DNA of 64,000 nt from an uncultured Anaeromyxobacter sp. (lineage in GTDB: Bacteria; Myxococcota; Myxococcia; Myxococcales; Anaeromyxobacteraceae), in NCBI GenBank assembly GCA_903904005.1, contig CAIVAR010000034.1, forward strand, positions 1 through 64,000, read 5' to 3'. Both the position numbers and the translations under genes were made by a program. Position 1 is the stretch's first letter. The number at the start of each line of letters is the position of its first letter. Below, one piece after another: positions 45,337 through 54,812 of this stretch. Below the pieces are notes generated by a model, which was given only the letters and a program-made list of their open reading frames with translations, was not told where the DNA came from and ran no database searches.

Positions 45337-46311
45337 ATGCCGACGATGAACATCATCCAGGCGGTGAACGACGCGCTGCGGCTCGAGATGCGCCGGGATC
45401 GGGACGTCGTCGTCCTCGGCGAGGACGTGGGCAAGTTCGGCGGGGTATTCCGCGCCAGCCAGGGTCTCCAGGAGGAGTTCGGCAAGGACCGGGTCATCGA
45501 CACGCCGCTGGCCGAGAGCGGCGTCATCGGGACGGCCATCGGGATGGCGCTCTACGGGCTGAAGCCCGTACCGGAGATCCAGTTCGCCGATTTCATCTTC
45601 CCGGCCATGGACCAGATCCTGAGCGAGGTGGCCAAGTACCGGTACCGCTCGGGCGGGCAGTACACCTGCCCCATGGTCATCCGGACCCCCTACGGCGGCG
45701 GCATCCGGGGCGGGCACTATCACTCCCAGTCACCGGAGGCCCACTTCATCCACACCGCGGGGCTCAAGGTGGTGGTCCCGTCGAATCCGCACGACGCCAA
45801 GGGGCTCCTCACCTCGGCCATCCGCGACCCCGATCCGGTGCTCTTCTTCGAGCCGAAGAGGGTCTACCGCGCGGCCAAGGGGGAGGTCCCGGAGGGAGAG
45901 GTGCTCGTGCCCATCGGGAAGGCCAAGGTGACGCGGGAGGGGCGGCACGTCACCCTCATCGCCTGGGGCGCCATGTGGCACGAGGCCGACCAGGCGGCGC
46001 GGGAGGCGGCGGCCCTGGGCATCGAGGCCGAGGTGCTCGACCTCCGCTCCCTGCAGCCGCTCGACGTCGACGCCATCGTCGCATCGGTGCTGAAGACCGG
46101 CCGGGCGGTGGTGGTCCACGAGGCACCCCGCACTTGCGGGTTCGGTGCCGAGATCGCCGCGCTCATCCAGGAGCGCTGCTTCCTCTCCCTCGAGGCGCCG
46201 GTGACCCGCGTGACCGGCTTCGACACCCCGTTTCCGTACACGCTCGAGAGCGAGTACCTTCCGCGTGCGCCGCGCATCCTGAAGGCCATCCGCGAGGTGG
46301 TGGCGTTCTAG
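45337..46311 (+). CDS. bkdB: 2-oxoisovalerate dehydrogenase E1, beta subunit
   Basis: This 324-residue transketolase-fold beta subunit shows VVVLGEDVGKFGGVFRAS, DTPLAESGVIGTAIGMA, the conserved RTPYGGGIRGGHYHSQSPEA and FGAEIAALIQE. It pairs with the alpha chain 10 bases upstream to form the E1 heterotetramer. ATG 45337 is supported by the family start, MPTMNIIQAVNDALRLEM. Confidence 0.95.
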   Translation: MPTMNIIQAVNDALRLEMRRDRDVVVLGEDVGKFGGVFRASQGLQEEFGKDRVIDTPLAESGVIGTAIGMALYGLKPVPEIQFADFIFPAMDQILSEVAKYRYRSGGQYTCPMVIRTPYGGGIRGGHYHSQSPEAHFIHTAGLKVVVPSNPHDAKGLLTSAIRDPDPVLFFEPKRVYRAAKGEVPEGEVLVPIGKAKVTREGRHVTLIAWGAMWHEADQAAREAAALGIEAEVLDLRSLQPLDVDAIVASVLKTGRAVVVHEAPRTCGFGAEIAALIQERCFLSLEAPVTRVTGFDTPFPYTLESEYLPRAPRILKAIREVVAF

Positions 46312-46331
46312 CCGCCAGGGAGGGGAGAGAC

Positions 46332-47609
46332 ATGGCCTACCAGTTCCTGTTGCCCGACATCGGCGAGGGAGTCGTCGAGGCCGAGATCCTGAAGTGGTTC
46401 GTCCGGGCCGGCGACGCCGTGGCCGAGGACCAGCCCCTCGCCGAGGTCATGACCGACAAGGCGACCGTCACCATCCCGTCGCCGAAGCGCGGCAGGGTGA
46501 CCCGCCTCCTCTGGAAGGAGGGGGATGTGGCGAAGGTGCATCACCCGCTCCTGGAGATGGAACTCGACGGCGTTGCCCCCGAGGTGGCCGTGGTCGTGCC
46601 CGTTCCCAGGTCCGCCGCGGTGGCGCCGGAACCGATCCCGGCCATGGCCGCCGCCGAGGTCCGGGCGGCCGTGGCAGAAGCCGTGGATCGGGCCGGGCCG
46701 GTGGGCTCCGGAAGGGCGCTCGCCACGCCGGCGGTCCGGGCGCTCGCCCGGGAACTCGGCGTGGACCTGCAGCGTCTGAGCCCCACCGGGGCCGGTGGCC
46801 GCGTCACGAAGGACGACGTCCGCGCCGGCGCGGGGAGGAACGGCGCCGCCGGAAACGCGACCGCCACCGGCCTGGCCTCGGTGCCGGTGGCAGGCGTCGA
46901 GTCCCACGAGGTCGAGATCGTCCCGGTGCGGGGCCTTCGCCGGCGCATCGCCGAGAAGATGGCCGCATCGAAGCGGACCGCGGCCCACTTCACCTTCGTG
47001 GAGCAGGTGGACGCGACCGAGCTCGTCGCCGCGAAAGACCGGATGGCGAAGGGCGCCGCCGGCGAGGGGGTGAAGGTCACCTTCCTCCCGTTCGTCCTGA
47101 AGGCGGCCGTCGCCGCACTCCGGAAGTTCCCGCAGCTCAACGCCTCCTTCGACGAGGCGAGGGGCGAGATCCACCGGAAGCGCTGGTACGACCTCGGCTT
47201 CGCGGCGGCCACCGACCAGGGGCTCACCGTGCCCGTCATCCGGAACGTCGACCGGCGGTCCATCGCCGACCTGGCGCGGGAGATCGAGCGGCTCGGCGCC
47301 GACAGCCGGGCCGGCCGGCTTCGCCCCGAGGACGTCGGCAACTCCACCTTCACCGTGACCAGCCTGGGCGCGCTCGGTGGCATGTTCGCCACGCCGGTCA
47401 TCAACCACCCGGAGGTGGCCATCCTGGGTGTCCACCGCATCCGCCCCACGCCGGTGGTCCGGGACGGGCAGGTCGTGGTGCGGGACGTGATGTACGTCTC
47501 GCTCACGAGCGACCACCGGGTCGTCGACGGCAGCGAGGCGGCGGCCTTCACCTACGAGGTCATCCGCCACCTCGAGGACCCGTCGCTGCTCTTCCTTCAC
47601 TCGGTGTAG
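46332..47609 (+). CDS. bkdC: Dihydrolipoyl acyltransferase (E2)
   Basis: This 425-residue core protein has one lipoyl domain (1-80; lipoylated Lys in VMTDKATVTIPSP, about residue 43), a Pro/Ala-rich linker, a peripheral-subunit-binding domain (ATPAVRALARELGVDL, about 133-165) and the catalytic acyltransferase domain (about 195-425) ending with the HxxxDG site in TSDHRVVDGSEAAAF. Only one lipoyl domain is present, as expected for the branched-chain type. AGGGAGGGGAGAGAC precedes ATG 46332. Its E3 partner lpd lies three genes downstream. Confidence 0.95.
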   Translation: MAYQFLLPDIGEGVVEAEILKWFVRAGDAVAEDQPLAEVMTDKATVTIPSPKRGRVTRLLWKEGDVAKVHHPLLEMELDGVAPEVAVVVPVPRSAAVAPEPIPAMAAAEVRAAVAEAVDRAGPVGSGRALATPAVRALARELGVDLQRLSPTGAGGRVTKDDVRAGAGRNGAAGNATATGLASVPVAGVESHEVEIVPVRGLRRRIAEKMAASKRTAAHFTFVEQVDATELVAAKDRMAKGAAGEGVKVTFLPFVLKAAVAALRKFPQLNASFDEARGEIHRKRWYDLGFAAATDQGLTVPVIRNVDRRSIADLAREIERLGADSRAGRLRPEDVGNSTFTVTSLGALGGMFATPVINHPEVAILGVHRIRPTPVVRDGQVVVRDVMYVSLTSDHRVVDGSEAAAFTYEVIRHLEDPSLLFLHSV

Positions 47610-47612
47610 CGG

Positions 47613-48404
47613 GTGATCGACACCCACTGCCACCTCGACGCCGCGGCCTTCGACGCCGACCGGGAGGAGGTGCTCGACCGGGCCCGGGGCGCAGGTGTGA
47701 CCGACGTCGTGGTCCCGGCCGTGGAACCCGCCGGCTGGGAGCGGCTCCTCGCCTTCGCCGCAGCCCACCCCGGGGTCCACGCCGCGCTCGGCATCCACCC
47801 CCAGGCCCTGCCCGGGATCGACCCGGCGGACGACGACCGCCACCTGGCCGACCTCGAGCGGCTTCTCGGGCGCGGCGGTGCCGTGGCCGTCGGCGAGTGC
47901 GGCCTCGACGGCCCGACCGCAGCGAACGGGGCGCCGCTCGACCGGCAGCGGGCTGTGATGCGGGGCCACCTCGCCATCGCCCGCAGGCTCGGGCTTCCGG
48001 TTCTCCTCCACTCGTTCCGGGTCCCCGACGCCATGCGAGAGGATCTCGAACGGGACGGGCTCCCCGCCGGTGGCGCCCTGCACAGCTTCTCGGGGAGCGC
48101 GGAGCAGGTCCCGGCACTGGCGGCGCTCGGGCTGCACTTCTCCTTCGCCGGGCCGGTCACCTACGAATCGGCGCGCAAGCCGCTCGACGCCGCGCGGGCC
48201 GTCCCGCGCGACCGGCTCCTGCTCGAGACCGACGCTCCGGATCAGACCCCCCATCCGCACCGGGGTTCGCGCAACGAGCCGGCCCGGTTGCCCCTCGTCC
48301 GGGACGCCGTCGCCCGGGCCATCGGCGCCACCCCGGACGAGGTGGACGCGCTCACCACCGGGAACGCACGGCGCCTCCTCCGGCTCGGCATGGCCCGATC
48401 GTGA
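47613..48404 (+). CDS. TatD-family metal-dependent hydrolase
   Basis: This 263-residue TIM-barrel hydrolase has the metal residues HxH (IDTHCHLD), Glu in GECGLD, His in VLLHSF and the Asp in LETDAPDQ. TatD proteins are 3'-5' DNA/RNA exonucleases or deacylases. The short family spacing is kept. GTG 47613 begins 3 bases after E2, so it rides in the lipoylation operon for unclear reasons. The stop overlaps the tcdA start. Confidence 0.88.
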   Translation: MIDTHCHLDAAAFDADREEVLDRARGAGVTDVVVPAVEPAGWERLLAFAAAHPGVHAALGIHPQALPGIDPADDDRHLADLERLLGRGGAVAVGECGLDGPTAANGAPLDRQRAVMRGHLAIARRLGLPVLLHSFRVPDAMREDLERDGLPAGGALHSFSGSAEQVPALAALGLHFSFAGPVTYESARKPLDAARAVPRDRLLLETDAPDQTPHPHRGSRNEPARLPLVRDAVARAIGATPDEVDALTTGNARRLLRLGMARS

Positions 48405-49276
48405 CGGTGTCCAGGAAGCCATCGGCCCGCGCCGACCGCAACGCGCGGGTCCTCGGGCTCGATGCTGTCGACCGGCTCGCCGCCGCCCACGTGGTCGTGC
48501 TGGGGCTCGGCGGGGTGGGTTCCTTCACCGCCGAGGCGCTCGCCCGGGCCGGGGTGGGGTGGCTCACCCTGGTTGACGGGGAGCGGGTCGAGGAGACCAA
48601 CGCCAACCGGCAACTCCACGCGCTCGATGGCAACTTCGGGCGGTTCAAGGCCGAGGTCGTGGCCGAGCGGCTCGCCCGGGTGGCGCCCGCAGCCCGGATC
48701 GAGCCCGTCTGCTCGCCCTACGGTCCCGAGACCGCCGAGGCGCTCGTCCCGGCCGGGGTGTCCTACGTGGTCGACGCCATGGACACGGTGGTGGCGAAGC
48801 TCCACGTCATCGCCCGTTGCCTCGACCTCGCGGTCCCCGTGGTGACCTCCCTCGGGGCGGCGCGACGGGTCGACCCGACCGCGGTGCAGGTCACCGACCT
48901 CTCCGAGACCCACACCGACCAGCTGGCGAAGGACGTCCGGAAGTACCTCCGGCGCCGCCACGCCATCTCGGCCACGGCGCCGCTGGGGGTGAAGGCCGTA
49001 TGGTCGGTGGAGGAGGCTCGGGAGACCCTCCCCATGCCCGGGGACGAGTCGGGGGTGCCGGGGACCCGGCCGCGGCCGGAGGGGCAGCGGCGGCGGGATC
49101 CGAAGTGCTACGGCAGCGTGGCCTTCGTGACCGGCGTCTTCGGGCTGGTGGCGGCGGGGGTCGTCGTCCAGGACCTCTCCGGTGTGGTCCCGCGGACCCC
49201 TCGGGTACTGGCCGACGCGGAACGGGCGAGACGGCGCAAGCGCGGTATATCCAGGGGAACCAGGAGAGACGCATGA
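48401..49276 (+). CDS. tcdA: tRNA threonylcarbamoyladenosine dehydratase (TcdA/CsdL-like)
   Basis: This 291-residue E1-like protein has the ATP-binding VLGLGGVGSFTAEALARAG (about 32-50), DGERVEETNANRQ and the conserved YVVDAMDTVVAK. TcdA cyclises t6A in tRNA to ct6A. The catalytic Arg and NRQ are present, and the C-terminal membrane-like hydrophobic segment FVTGVFGLVAAGVVV is typical of this family. GTG 48401 overlaps the tatD stop. The lpd start overlaps its stop (ATGA). Confidence 0.88.
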   Translation: MTVSRKPSARADRNARVLGLDAVDRLAAAHVVVLGLGGVGSFTAEALARAGVGWLTLVDGERVEETNANRQLHALDGNFGRFKAEVVAERLARVAPAARIEPVCSPYGPETAEALVPAGVSYVVDAMDTVVAKLHVIARCLDLAVPVVTSLGAARRVDPTAVQVTDLSETHTDQLAKDVRKYLRRRHAISATAPLGVKAVWSVEEARETLPMPGDESGVPGTRPRPEGQRRRDPKCYGSVAFVTGVFGLVAAGVVVQDLSGVVPRTPRVLADAERARRRKRGISRGTRRDA

Positions 49277-50712
49277 CGACGAAGACGTTCGACGCCGTGG
49301 TGATCGGGGCCGGGCCCGGCGGGTACGTGGCCGCCATCCGGCTGGCACAGCTCGGCAAGAAGACGGCGCTCGTGGAGCGGGAGTCCCTCGGCGGGGTTTG
49401 CCTGAACTGGGGGTGCATCCCGTCCAAGGCCTTCATCGCTGCGGGAAACCTCGTCGACGAGATCCGGGGAGCGGCCGACCGCGGGATCCTGGTCTCCGAG
49501 CCGAAGGTCGACGTGGCGAAGCTCCGGGCCTTCAAGGAAGGGGTGGTGAAGAAGCTCGTCTCCGGCGTCGGCGCGCTCGAAAAGGGCAACGGCGTCGAGG
49601 TGCTGAAGGGGAAGGCGACCTTCGTGGGCCCGAACGCGGTCGAGGTCGATGCCGGCGGGGAGAAGACCCGGATCGAAGCGGCGGCCTTCATCGTCGCCAC
49701 CGGGGCGCGCCCCATCGCCATCCCGGGCTTCGCCTACGGCAAGGACGTCTGGAGCGCGAAGGAAGCGCTCGACCTGCCTGAGGTTCCGGGTCGGCTCGTG
49801 GTCATCGGCGGCGGAGTCATCGGGCTCGAGCTCGGGACGGTCTACGCCAAGCTCGGCTCCAAGGTCACCATCGTGGAGGCGCTGCCGGCGCTCCTCACGG
49901 GGGTCGATCCCGAGGCGGTCCGCATCGTCCAGAAGGGGTTGCGGCAGCGGGGCGTCGACGTCCACCTGAATGCCAAGGCGAAGGGGCTCGATGCCGTGGC
50001 GGGCGCCCTCTCGGTCCGCATCGAGGTGGATGGAAAGGAGCAGGCCATCCCCGCCGACAAGGTGCTCGTGGCCGTGGGGTTCCGCCCCAACACCGAGGGG
50101 ATCGGTCTCGAGGCGGCCGGGGTGAAGCTCGACGCCAAGGGATACGTCCAGGTCGACGACCAGCTGCGCAGCTCGAACCCCGCCGTGTTCGCCATCGGCG
50201 ACATCGTCGGCCCCCCGTTCCTCGCCCACAAGGCGTCGAAGGAGGGGGAGATCGCCGCCGAGGTGATCGCCGGCCACCGCTCCGCCCGGGACTGGGTGGC
50301 CATGCCCGGCGCAATCTTCACCGACCCCGAGGTTGCCACCGTCGGCCTCTCCGAGGAGCAGGCCCGGGCGAAGGGGCTCGACCCGCTCGTGGGGAAGTTC
50401 GCCTTCGCCGCGCTCGGCCGGGCCATCGCCATCGACCACACCGAGGGGTTCGTGAAGGTCATCGCCGACCGGGAATCGAAGCTGCTGCTCGGCGTGACCA
50501 TGGTGGGGCCGGAGGCCTCCGATCTCATCGCCGAGGCGACGCTGGCCCTCGAGATGGGCGCCTACGTCGAGGACGTGGCCCTCACCGTCCACGCCCACCC
50601 GACGCTGGCCGAGGCCTTCATGGAGGCGTCGAAGGCGGCGCTCGGCGAGGCCATCCACGCCATCAACCGGCCGGAGCGTCCGCGCAAGGACAAGGGCGCG
50701 GCGCCAGCGTAG
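49273..50712 (+). CDS. lpd: Dihydrolipoyl dehydrogenase (E3)
   Basis: This 479-residue FAD-dependent disulfide oxidoreductase reoxidises the E2 lipoyl group. The N-terminal FAD site is IGAGPGGYVAAI, the redox pair is Cys43/Cys48 (GGVCLNWGCIPSK), the NAD site is VIGGGVIGLELG, and the C-terminal active base is in HAHPTLAEAFMEA. It has no N-terminal lipoyl domain. ATG 49273 overlaps the tcdA stop. It completes the E1-E2-E3 set in one operon. Confidence 0.97.
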   Translation: MTTKTFDAVVIGAGPGGYVAAIRLAQLGKKTALVERESLGGVCLNWGCIPSKAFIAAGNLVDEIRGAADRGILVSEPKVDVAKLRAFKEGVVKKLVSGVGALEKGNGVEVLKGKATFVGPNAVEVDAGGEKTRIEAAAFIVATGARPIAIPGFAYGKDVWSAKEALDLPEVPGRLVVIGGGVIGLELGTVYAKLGSKVTIVEALPALLTGVDPEAVRIVQKGLRQRGVDVHLNAKAKGLDAVAGALSVRIEVDGKEQAIPADKVLVAVGFRPNTEGIGLEAAGVKLDAKGYVQVDDQLRSSNPAVFAIGDIVGPPFLAHKASKEGEIAAEVIAGHRSARDWVAMPGAIFTDPEVATVGLSEEQARAKGLDPLVGKFAFAALGRAIAIDHTEGFVKVIADRESKLLLGVTMVGPEASDLIAEATLALEMGAYVEDVALTVHAHPTLAEAFMEASKAALGEAIHAINRPERPRKDKGAAPA

Positions 50713-50727
50713 GGAAGGGGAGCCTCC

Positions 50728-51852
50728 GTGCGCCCGATCCGGGTCCACAAGCTGGGGCGGGTCGAGTATGCGGACGGGCTCGAGCTCATGCGCCGCGCCG
50801 TGGTCCAGGTGCGCGCCCGGGAGCCCGACACCGACTGGCTCTTCCTGCTCGAGCACCCGCCCGTCCTCACGCTGGGCAGGGGCGCCGATGACGGGAACGT
50901 CGTCGCGGCGCCGGCCTGGCTCGAGGCCCGGGGATTCGAGGTCCACCGGACCGACCGGGGAGGGGACGTCACCTACCACGGGCCCGGGCAGGTGGTGGCC
51001 TACCCGGTGGTCGACCTCTCCGACCGCCCCGACGTCCGGAAGTTCGTGGGTGCGCTGGAGGAGGCGATGATCCGGACCTGCGCGGCCTGGGGGATCGAGG
51101 CGGGTCGCCATCCCGAGCACCGGGGCGCCTGGGTCGGGGCGCGCAAGATCGGGGCCGTCGGCGTTCACCTGTCCCGCTGGATCTCCACCCACGGGCTCGC
51201 CTTCAACGCCACGGCCGATCTCTCCCACTTCTCGGCCATCGTGCCGTGCGGCATCGCCGACCCTTCACTTGGCGTGACCACACTGGCCGCCGAGCTGGCC
51301 CGGGCCGGCCGTTCCGCGCCGCCGTTCGCCGAGGTCGAGGAACGGATCGCGTCCGAACTCTGCACCCTCCTCGGGCGGGCGCGGCAGGACCGGGACTTCG
51401 ACCTCCGGACCATCTCGGTCACCGCACTCCGGCCGGACGGCAAGGTCCTGCTGATGCGCCGCACCGAGGCGCGGGGAGGGTTCTGGCAGCAGGTGACGGG
51501 CCGGATCGAGGCCGGGGAGGACGCCGCCGCCGCGGCCCGCCGGGAGCTCCGGGAGGAGACCGGCGCAGACCTCCCGGTGCGTTCCCTCGGCTACGTCCAC
51601 GGATTTGCGCTCGGCGGTGCCCTGGCGGGCCAGGCCGGGGAGGGGCTCGCCACGGGCCAGGAGACTGCCTTTGCGGCGGTCCTGCCCGAAGGGTTCGAGC
51701 CCCGTCTCTCCGACGAGCACGAGGAATGGTCCTTCCTCGATCCGGCCGAGGCCATCTCCCGGCTTCCCTGGGCGGGGCTGCGCCGGTCGGTCGGGCTCGC
51801 CGGGGAGGCGGCGCCCCCGCGCGTCGTGCTTGCCCCCGACGTCGCTTCGTGA
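50728..51852 (+). CDS. lipB: LipB-Nudix fusion: octanoyltransferase plus Nudix hydrolase
   Basis: This 374-residue protein has two full domains. Residues 1-215 are an octanoyl-ACP:protein transferase: RGGDVTYHGPGQVVAYPVV (about 77-95), GARKIGAVGVHLSRW and the acyl-Cys in IVPCGIADPSLGVTTL (about 174). Residues 220-360 are a Nudix hydrolase with an intact box: G at 258 through REL.EE.G (GRIEAGEDAAAAARRELREE and on). The Nudix part is closest in feel to the dATP/dihydroneopterin-triphosphate type. Ordinary LipB is about 210-230 residues. No stop or start signal separates the halves. GGGGAG precedes GTG 50728. It follows lpd by 15 bases. Confidence 0.9.
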   Translation: MRPIRVHKLGRVEYADGLELMRRAVVQVRAREPDTDWLFLLEHPPVLTLGRGADDGNVVAAPAWLEARGFEVHRTDRGGDVTYHGPGQVVAYPVVDLSDRPDVRKFVGALEEAMIRTCAAWGIEAGRHPEHRGAWVGARKIGAVGVHLSRWISTHGLAFNATADLSHFSAIVPCGIADPSLGVTTLAAELARAGRSAPPFAEVEERIASELCTLLGRARQDRDFDLRTISVTALRPDGKVLLMRRTEARGGFWQQVTGRIEAGEDAAAAARRELREETGADLPVRSLGYVHGFALGGALAGQAGEGLATGQETAFAAVLPEGFEPRLSDEHEEWSFLDPAEAISRLPWAGLRRSVGLAGEAAPPRVVLAPDVAS

Positions 51853-51890
51853 TTCCTTTTCCGCCTCCACCATCAATCGGGAAGGCGAAG

Positions 51891-53282
51891 ATGATCACCG
51901 TCGAGAAGATCGGCGGCACGTCGATGTCGAAGTTCGACGACGTGCTCGCCAACATCATGCTGCGTGACCCGAAGCACGTGTACGGGCGCGTCTACATCGT
52001 CTCCGCCTACGCCGGCGTGACCAACGAGCTGCTCGAGAACAAGAAGAACGGCGCGCCGGGCATCTACGCCAAGTTCGCGCAGGGCGACGACTACCACGGC
52101 GCGCTCGAGGGGCTGCTCGGCAAGCTCAAGGCCACCAACGCCGGCTTCGCCTCCCTCGGACTCGACGTGAAGGCGGCCGACGACTTCCTCGAGAAGCGCA
52201 TGCGGGAGCTGCGCGCCTACCTCGACTCCATGCGCCACGTGCTGGCGAGCGGCTACCTCCGGCGGGACAACGTCCTCCTCGCCGCCCGCGAGATGCTCGC
52301 CGCCATCGGCGAGGCCCACAGCGCGTACAACAGCGTGGCCATCCTGAAGGCGAAGGGGGTCAAGGCGCAGCTCCTCGACCTCTCGGGCTTCGACGACGAC
52401 GAGGCGCTCTCCATCGACCAGCGCATCCACAAGTCCTTCCAGGGCGTGGACGTGGCCGGCCAGGTGGTGGTGGTCACCGGTTACACCAAGGGTGTCGAGG
52501 GCATCATGCGGGAGTTCGACCGCGGCTACTCCGAGGTCACCTTCAGCAAGGTGGCGGTGGAGCTCCGCCCCGGCGAGGCCATCATCCACAAGGAGTTCCA
52601 CCTCTCGTCGGCCGACCCGGAGATCGTGGGGGCGAAGAACACCGTGCTCGTGGGGATGACGAACTACGACGTGGCCGATCAGCTGGCCGACGTGGGGATG
52701 GAGGCCATCCACCCCAAGGCCGCCAAGCCCATGGAGCTCGCGGCCATCCCGCTGCGCCTCAAGAACACCTTCGAGCCGGACCACCCCGGCACCCTCATCA
52801 CCAAGGAGTACGTGGGAACGAAGGCCCGCATCGAGGTGATCGCGGGATCGCCCAAGGTGACGGCCATCGAGATCCACGACCCGTCGATGGTGGGCACGGT
52901 GGGGTTCGACGCCCGGGTGATGGAGGTCTTCGCCCGGCACGGCGTCTCGTACATTCTCAAGGCCACCAACGCGAACTCGATCACCCACGTGGTCTGGGAC
53001 AAGGCCGTCACGCCGGCATTCGTCGAGGAGCTCGAGAACGCCTACGAGGTGGTGACCGTGATCCCGTCGGCCATGGTCTGCGCCATCGGCACCAACATCG
53101 CCTTTCCGGGCGTGCTGGCCCGCGCCACCCAGGCGCTGGCCGAGCACCGCATCAACGTGAACGCGGTCTCCCAGTCGCTCCGGCAGACCAACATCCAGTT
53201 CGTGATCGGGCGGGACGACTACAAGCGGGCCGTGGCGGCGCTCAACGAGGCGCTCTGCCTGCATCCGCCCGCGATCGCGTAG
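51891..53282 (+). CDS. Aspartate kinase, Ask_Ect type
   Basis: This 463-residue aspartokinase makes aspartyl phosphate for Lys, Met and Thr. The start TVEKIGGTSMSKFDDVLANI is the form of the Ask_Ect class found in ectoine clusters rather than the usual LysC KFGG start. RIHKSF, YSEVTFSK, GMEAIHPKAAKPME and two C-terminal ACT repeats (MVGTVGFDARVMEVFARHG, then FPGVLARATQALAEHRINV) are present. No ectABC is adjacent. ATG 51891 has GGGAAGG upstream. As no other ask is in the window, it may be the general aspartokinase of this organism. Confidence 0.88.
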   Translation: MITVEKIGGTSMSKFDDVLANIMLRDPKHVYGRVYIVSAYAGVTNELLENKKNGAPGIYAKFAQGDDYHGALEGLLGKLKATNAGFASLGLDVKAADDFLEKRMRELRAYLDSMRHVLASGYLRRDNVLLAAREMLAAIGEAHSAYNSVAILKAKGVKAQLLDLSGFDDDEALSIDQRIHKSFQGVDVAGQVVVVTGYTKGVEGIMREFDRGYSEVTFSKVAVELRPGEAIIHKEFHLSSADPEIVGAKNTVLVGMTNYDVADQLADVGMEAIHPKAAKPMELAAIPLRLKNTFEPDHPGTLITKEYVGTKARIEVIAGSPKVTAIEIHDPSMVGTVGFDARVMEVFARHGVSYILKATNANSITHVVWDKAVTPAFVEELENAYEVVTVIPSAMVCAIGTNIAFPGVLARATQALAEHRINVNAVSQSLRQTNIQFVIGRDDYKRAVAALNEALCLHPPAIA

Positions 53283-53286
53283 CCCG

Positions 53287-54792
53287 CTACAGGTCGAGCC
53301 CGCCCTCGTCGACGAGGCGGCAGACCGCCGAGATGTCGCGGTGGAGCTCCCGGTCCTCGTCGAGGTGGGGAACCACGTCGCGGACGCGCCGGTGGGCCTC
53401 GGCGACACGCTTCGCGGGGCGGAGCGGCAGGCGCAGATCGAGCGCCTGCGCGGCCACGAGCATCTCGATGGCGAGGCAGGTGCGGACGTTCTCCACCACC
53501 GACCGGGCCTTGAGCGCCGCGGTCATTCCCATCGAGACGTGGTCCTCCCGCCCGGCGGACGACGGGATGGAGTCCACGCTGGCCGGATGGGCGAGAACCT
53601 TGTTCTCCGACACCAGGGCCGCGCTCGTGACCTGGGCGATCATGTAGCCGGAATCGAGCCCCGGGTTGCGGGCCAGGAAGGGCGGGAGTCCCGAGAGCAT
53701 GGGGTTCACGAGCTGCTCGACGCGCCGTTCCGAGATGGTGGCGAGGTGGGAGGCCGCGATGGCGAGGACGTCGAGCGCCAGGGAAACGGGCTGGCCGTGG
53801 AAATTCCCGCCCGAGACGATCTCCCCGACGTCGGCGAAGACGAGCGGGTTGTCGGTGGCGGCATTCGCCTCCCGGGCGAGGACGCCCCGGGAGAAGGCGA
53901 GCCCGTCCCGGGCCGCGCCATGGACCTGCGGCATGCATCGGAGCGAGTAGGGATCCTGGACCCTGTGGCAGTCGGGCCCCTGGTGGGAGGTGTTGAGCGG
54001 GGAGTCGGCGAGCAGGTCGCGGAGGTGCGCGGCCGCGGCCGTCTGCCCGGGTTGTCCCCGGGCGGCCTGGATGGAGGCGAGGAAAGGGCGGTGGGAGCCG
54101 AGGAGCCCCTCGAGCGTCATCGCACCCGCGACGTCGGCCATCCCGGCCAGCCGGTCGGCGCGGACCTGCGCGAGGGATCCCACGGCCACCATGGCCTGGG
54201 TCCCGTTCACGAGGGCGAGCCCCTCCTTGGCCTGGAGGACCACCGGACGCAGCCCCACCCGGGCGAGCGCCTCGCGCCCCGGGAGCCGCTGGCCGCCGAC
54301 CCAGGCCTCTCCCTCGCCGATGAGCACGAGGGCGAGGTGGGCGAGGGGAGCGAGGTCGCCGGAGGCGCCGACCGAGCCGCGCTCGGGCACCACCGGGATG
54401 CATCCCCGCTCGAGAAGCGCGAGCACGAGGTCGAGGGTCTCCTCCCGGATCCCGCTGTGCCCCTTGGCGAGCACGTTGGCGCGGAGCAGGACGAGGGCCC
54501 GGGCCTCGGCCTGCGAGAGCGGCTCCCCCACGCCGGCGGCATGGGAGAGGACCAGGTTCCGCTGGAGCTTCTCCAGATCCGCTCGGGCGATCCGGACCTC
54601 GGCGAGCGTCCCGAAGCCGGTGTTGATGCCGTAGTGGGCCTCGCCGTCGTCGAGCCTCGCCTCGACGAGGGCGCGAGCGGCCCGGACCCGTTCCCGCGCG
54701 ACGGGGGACAGCTCGACCCGCGCGCTGCCGCGCGCCACCTGCTCGACCTGGTCGAGCCCCAGGTTCTCACCGTCCACGACGACCCTCGCCAT
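53287..54792 (-). CDS. hutH: Histidine ammonia-lyase
   Basis: This 501-residue enzyme removes ammonia from His to give urocanate. The self-formed MIO cofactor comes from the ASG in [14 protein letters not shown] (about residue 142). [13 protein letters not shown] and the [14 protein letters not shown] active-site loop are present. The length is standard. ATG 54792 has GGAGGTG upstream. hutU, hutI and hutG are not nearby, so the pathway must continue elsewhere. It is convergent with the aspartokinase gene. Confidence 0.95.
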   Translation of the reverse strand: MARVVVDGENLGLDQVEQVARGSARVELSPVARERVRAARALVEARLDDGEAHYGINTGFGTLAEVRIARADLEKLQRNLVLSHAAGVGEPLSQAEARALVLLRANVLAKGHSGIREETLDLVLALLERGCIPVVPERGSVGASGDLAPLAHLALVLIGEGEAWVGGQRLPGREALARVGLRPVVLQAKEGLALVNGTQAMVAVGSLAQVRADRLAGMADVAGAMTLEGLLGSHRPFLASIQAARGQPGQTAAAAHLRDLLADSPLNTSHQGPDCHRVQDPYSLRCMPQVHGAARDGLAFSRGVLAREANAATDNPLVFADVGEIVSGGNFHGQPVSLALDVLAIAASHLATISERRVEQLVNPMLSGLPPFLARNPGLDSGYMIAQVTSAALVSENKVLAHPASVDSIPSSAGREDHVSMGMTAALKARSVVENVRTCLAIEMLVAAQALDLRLPLRPAKRVAEAHRRVRDVVPHLDEDRELHRDISAVCRLVDEGGLDL

Positions 54793-54812
54793 GTGCACCT
54801 CCAGCAGCGGGC

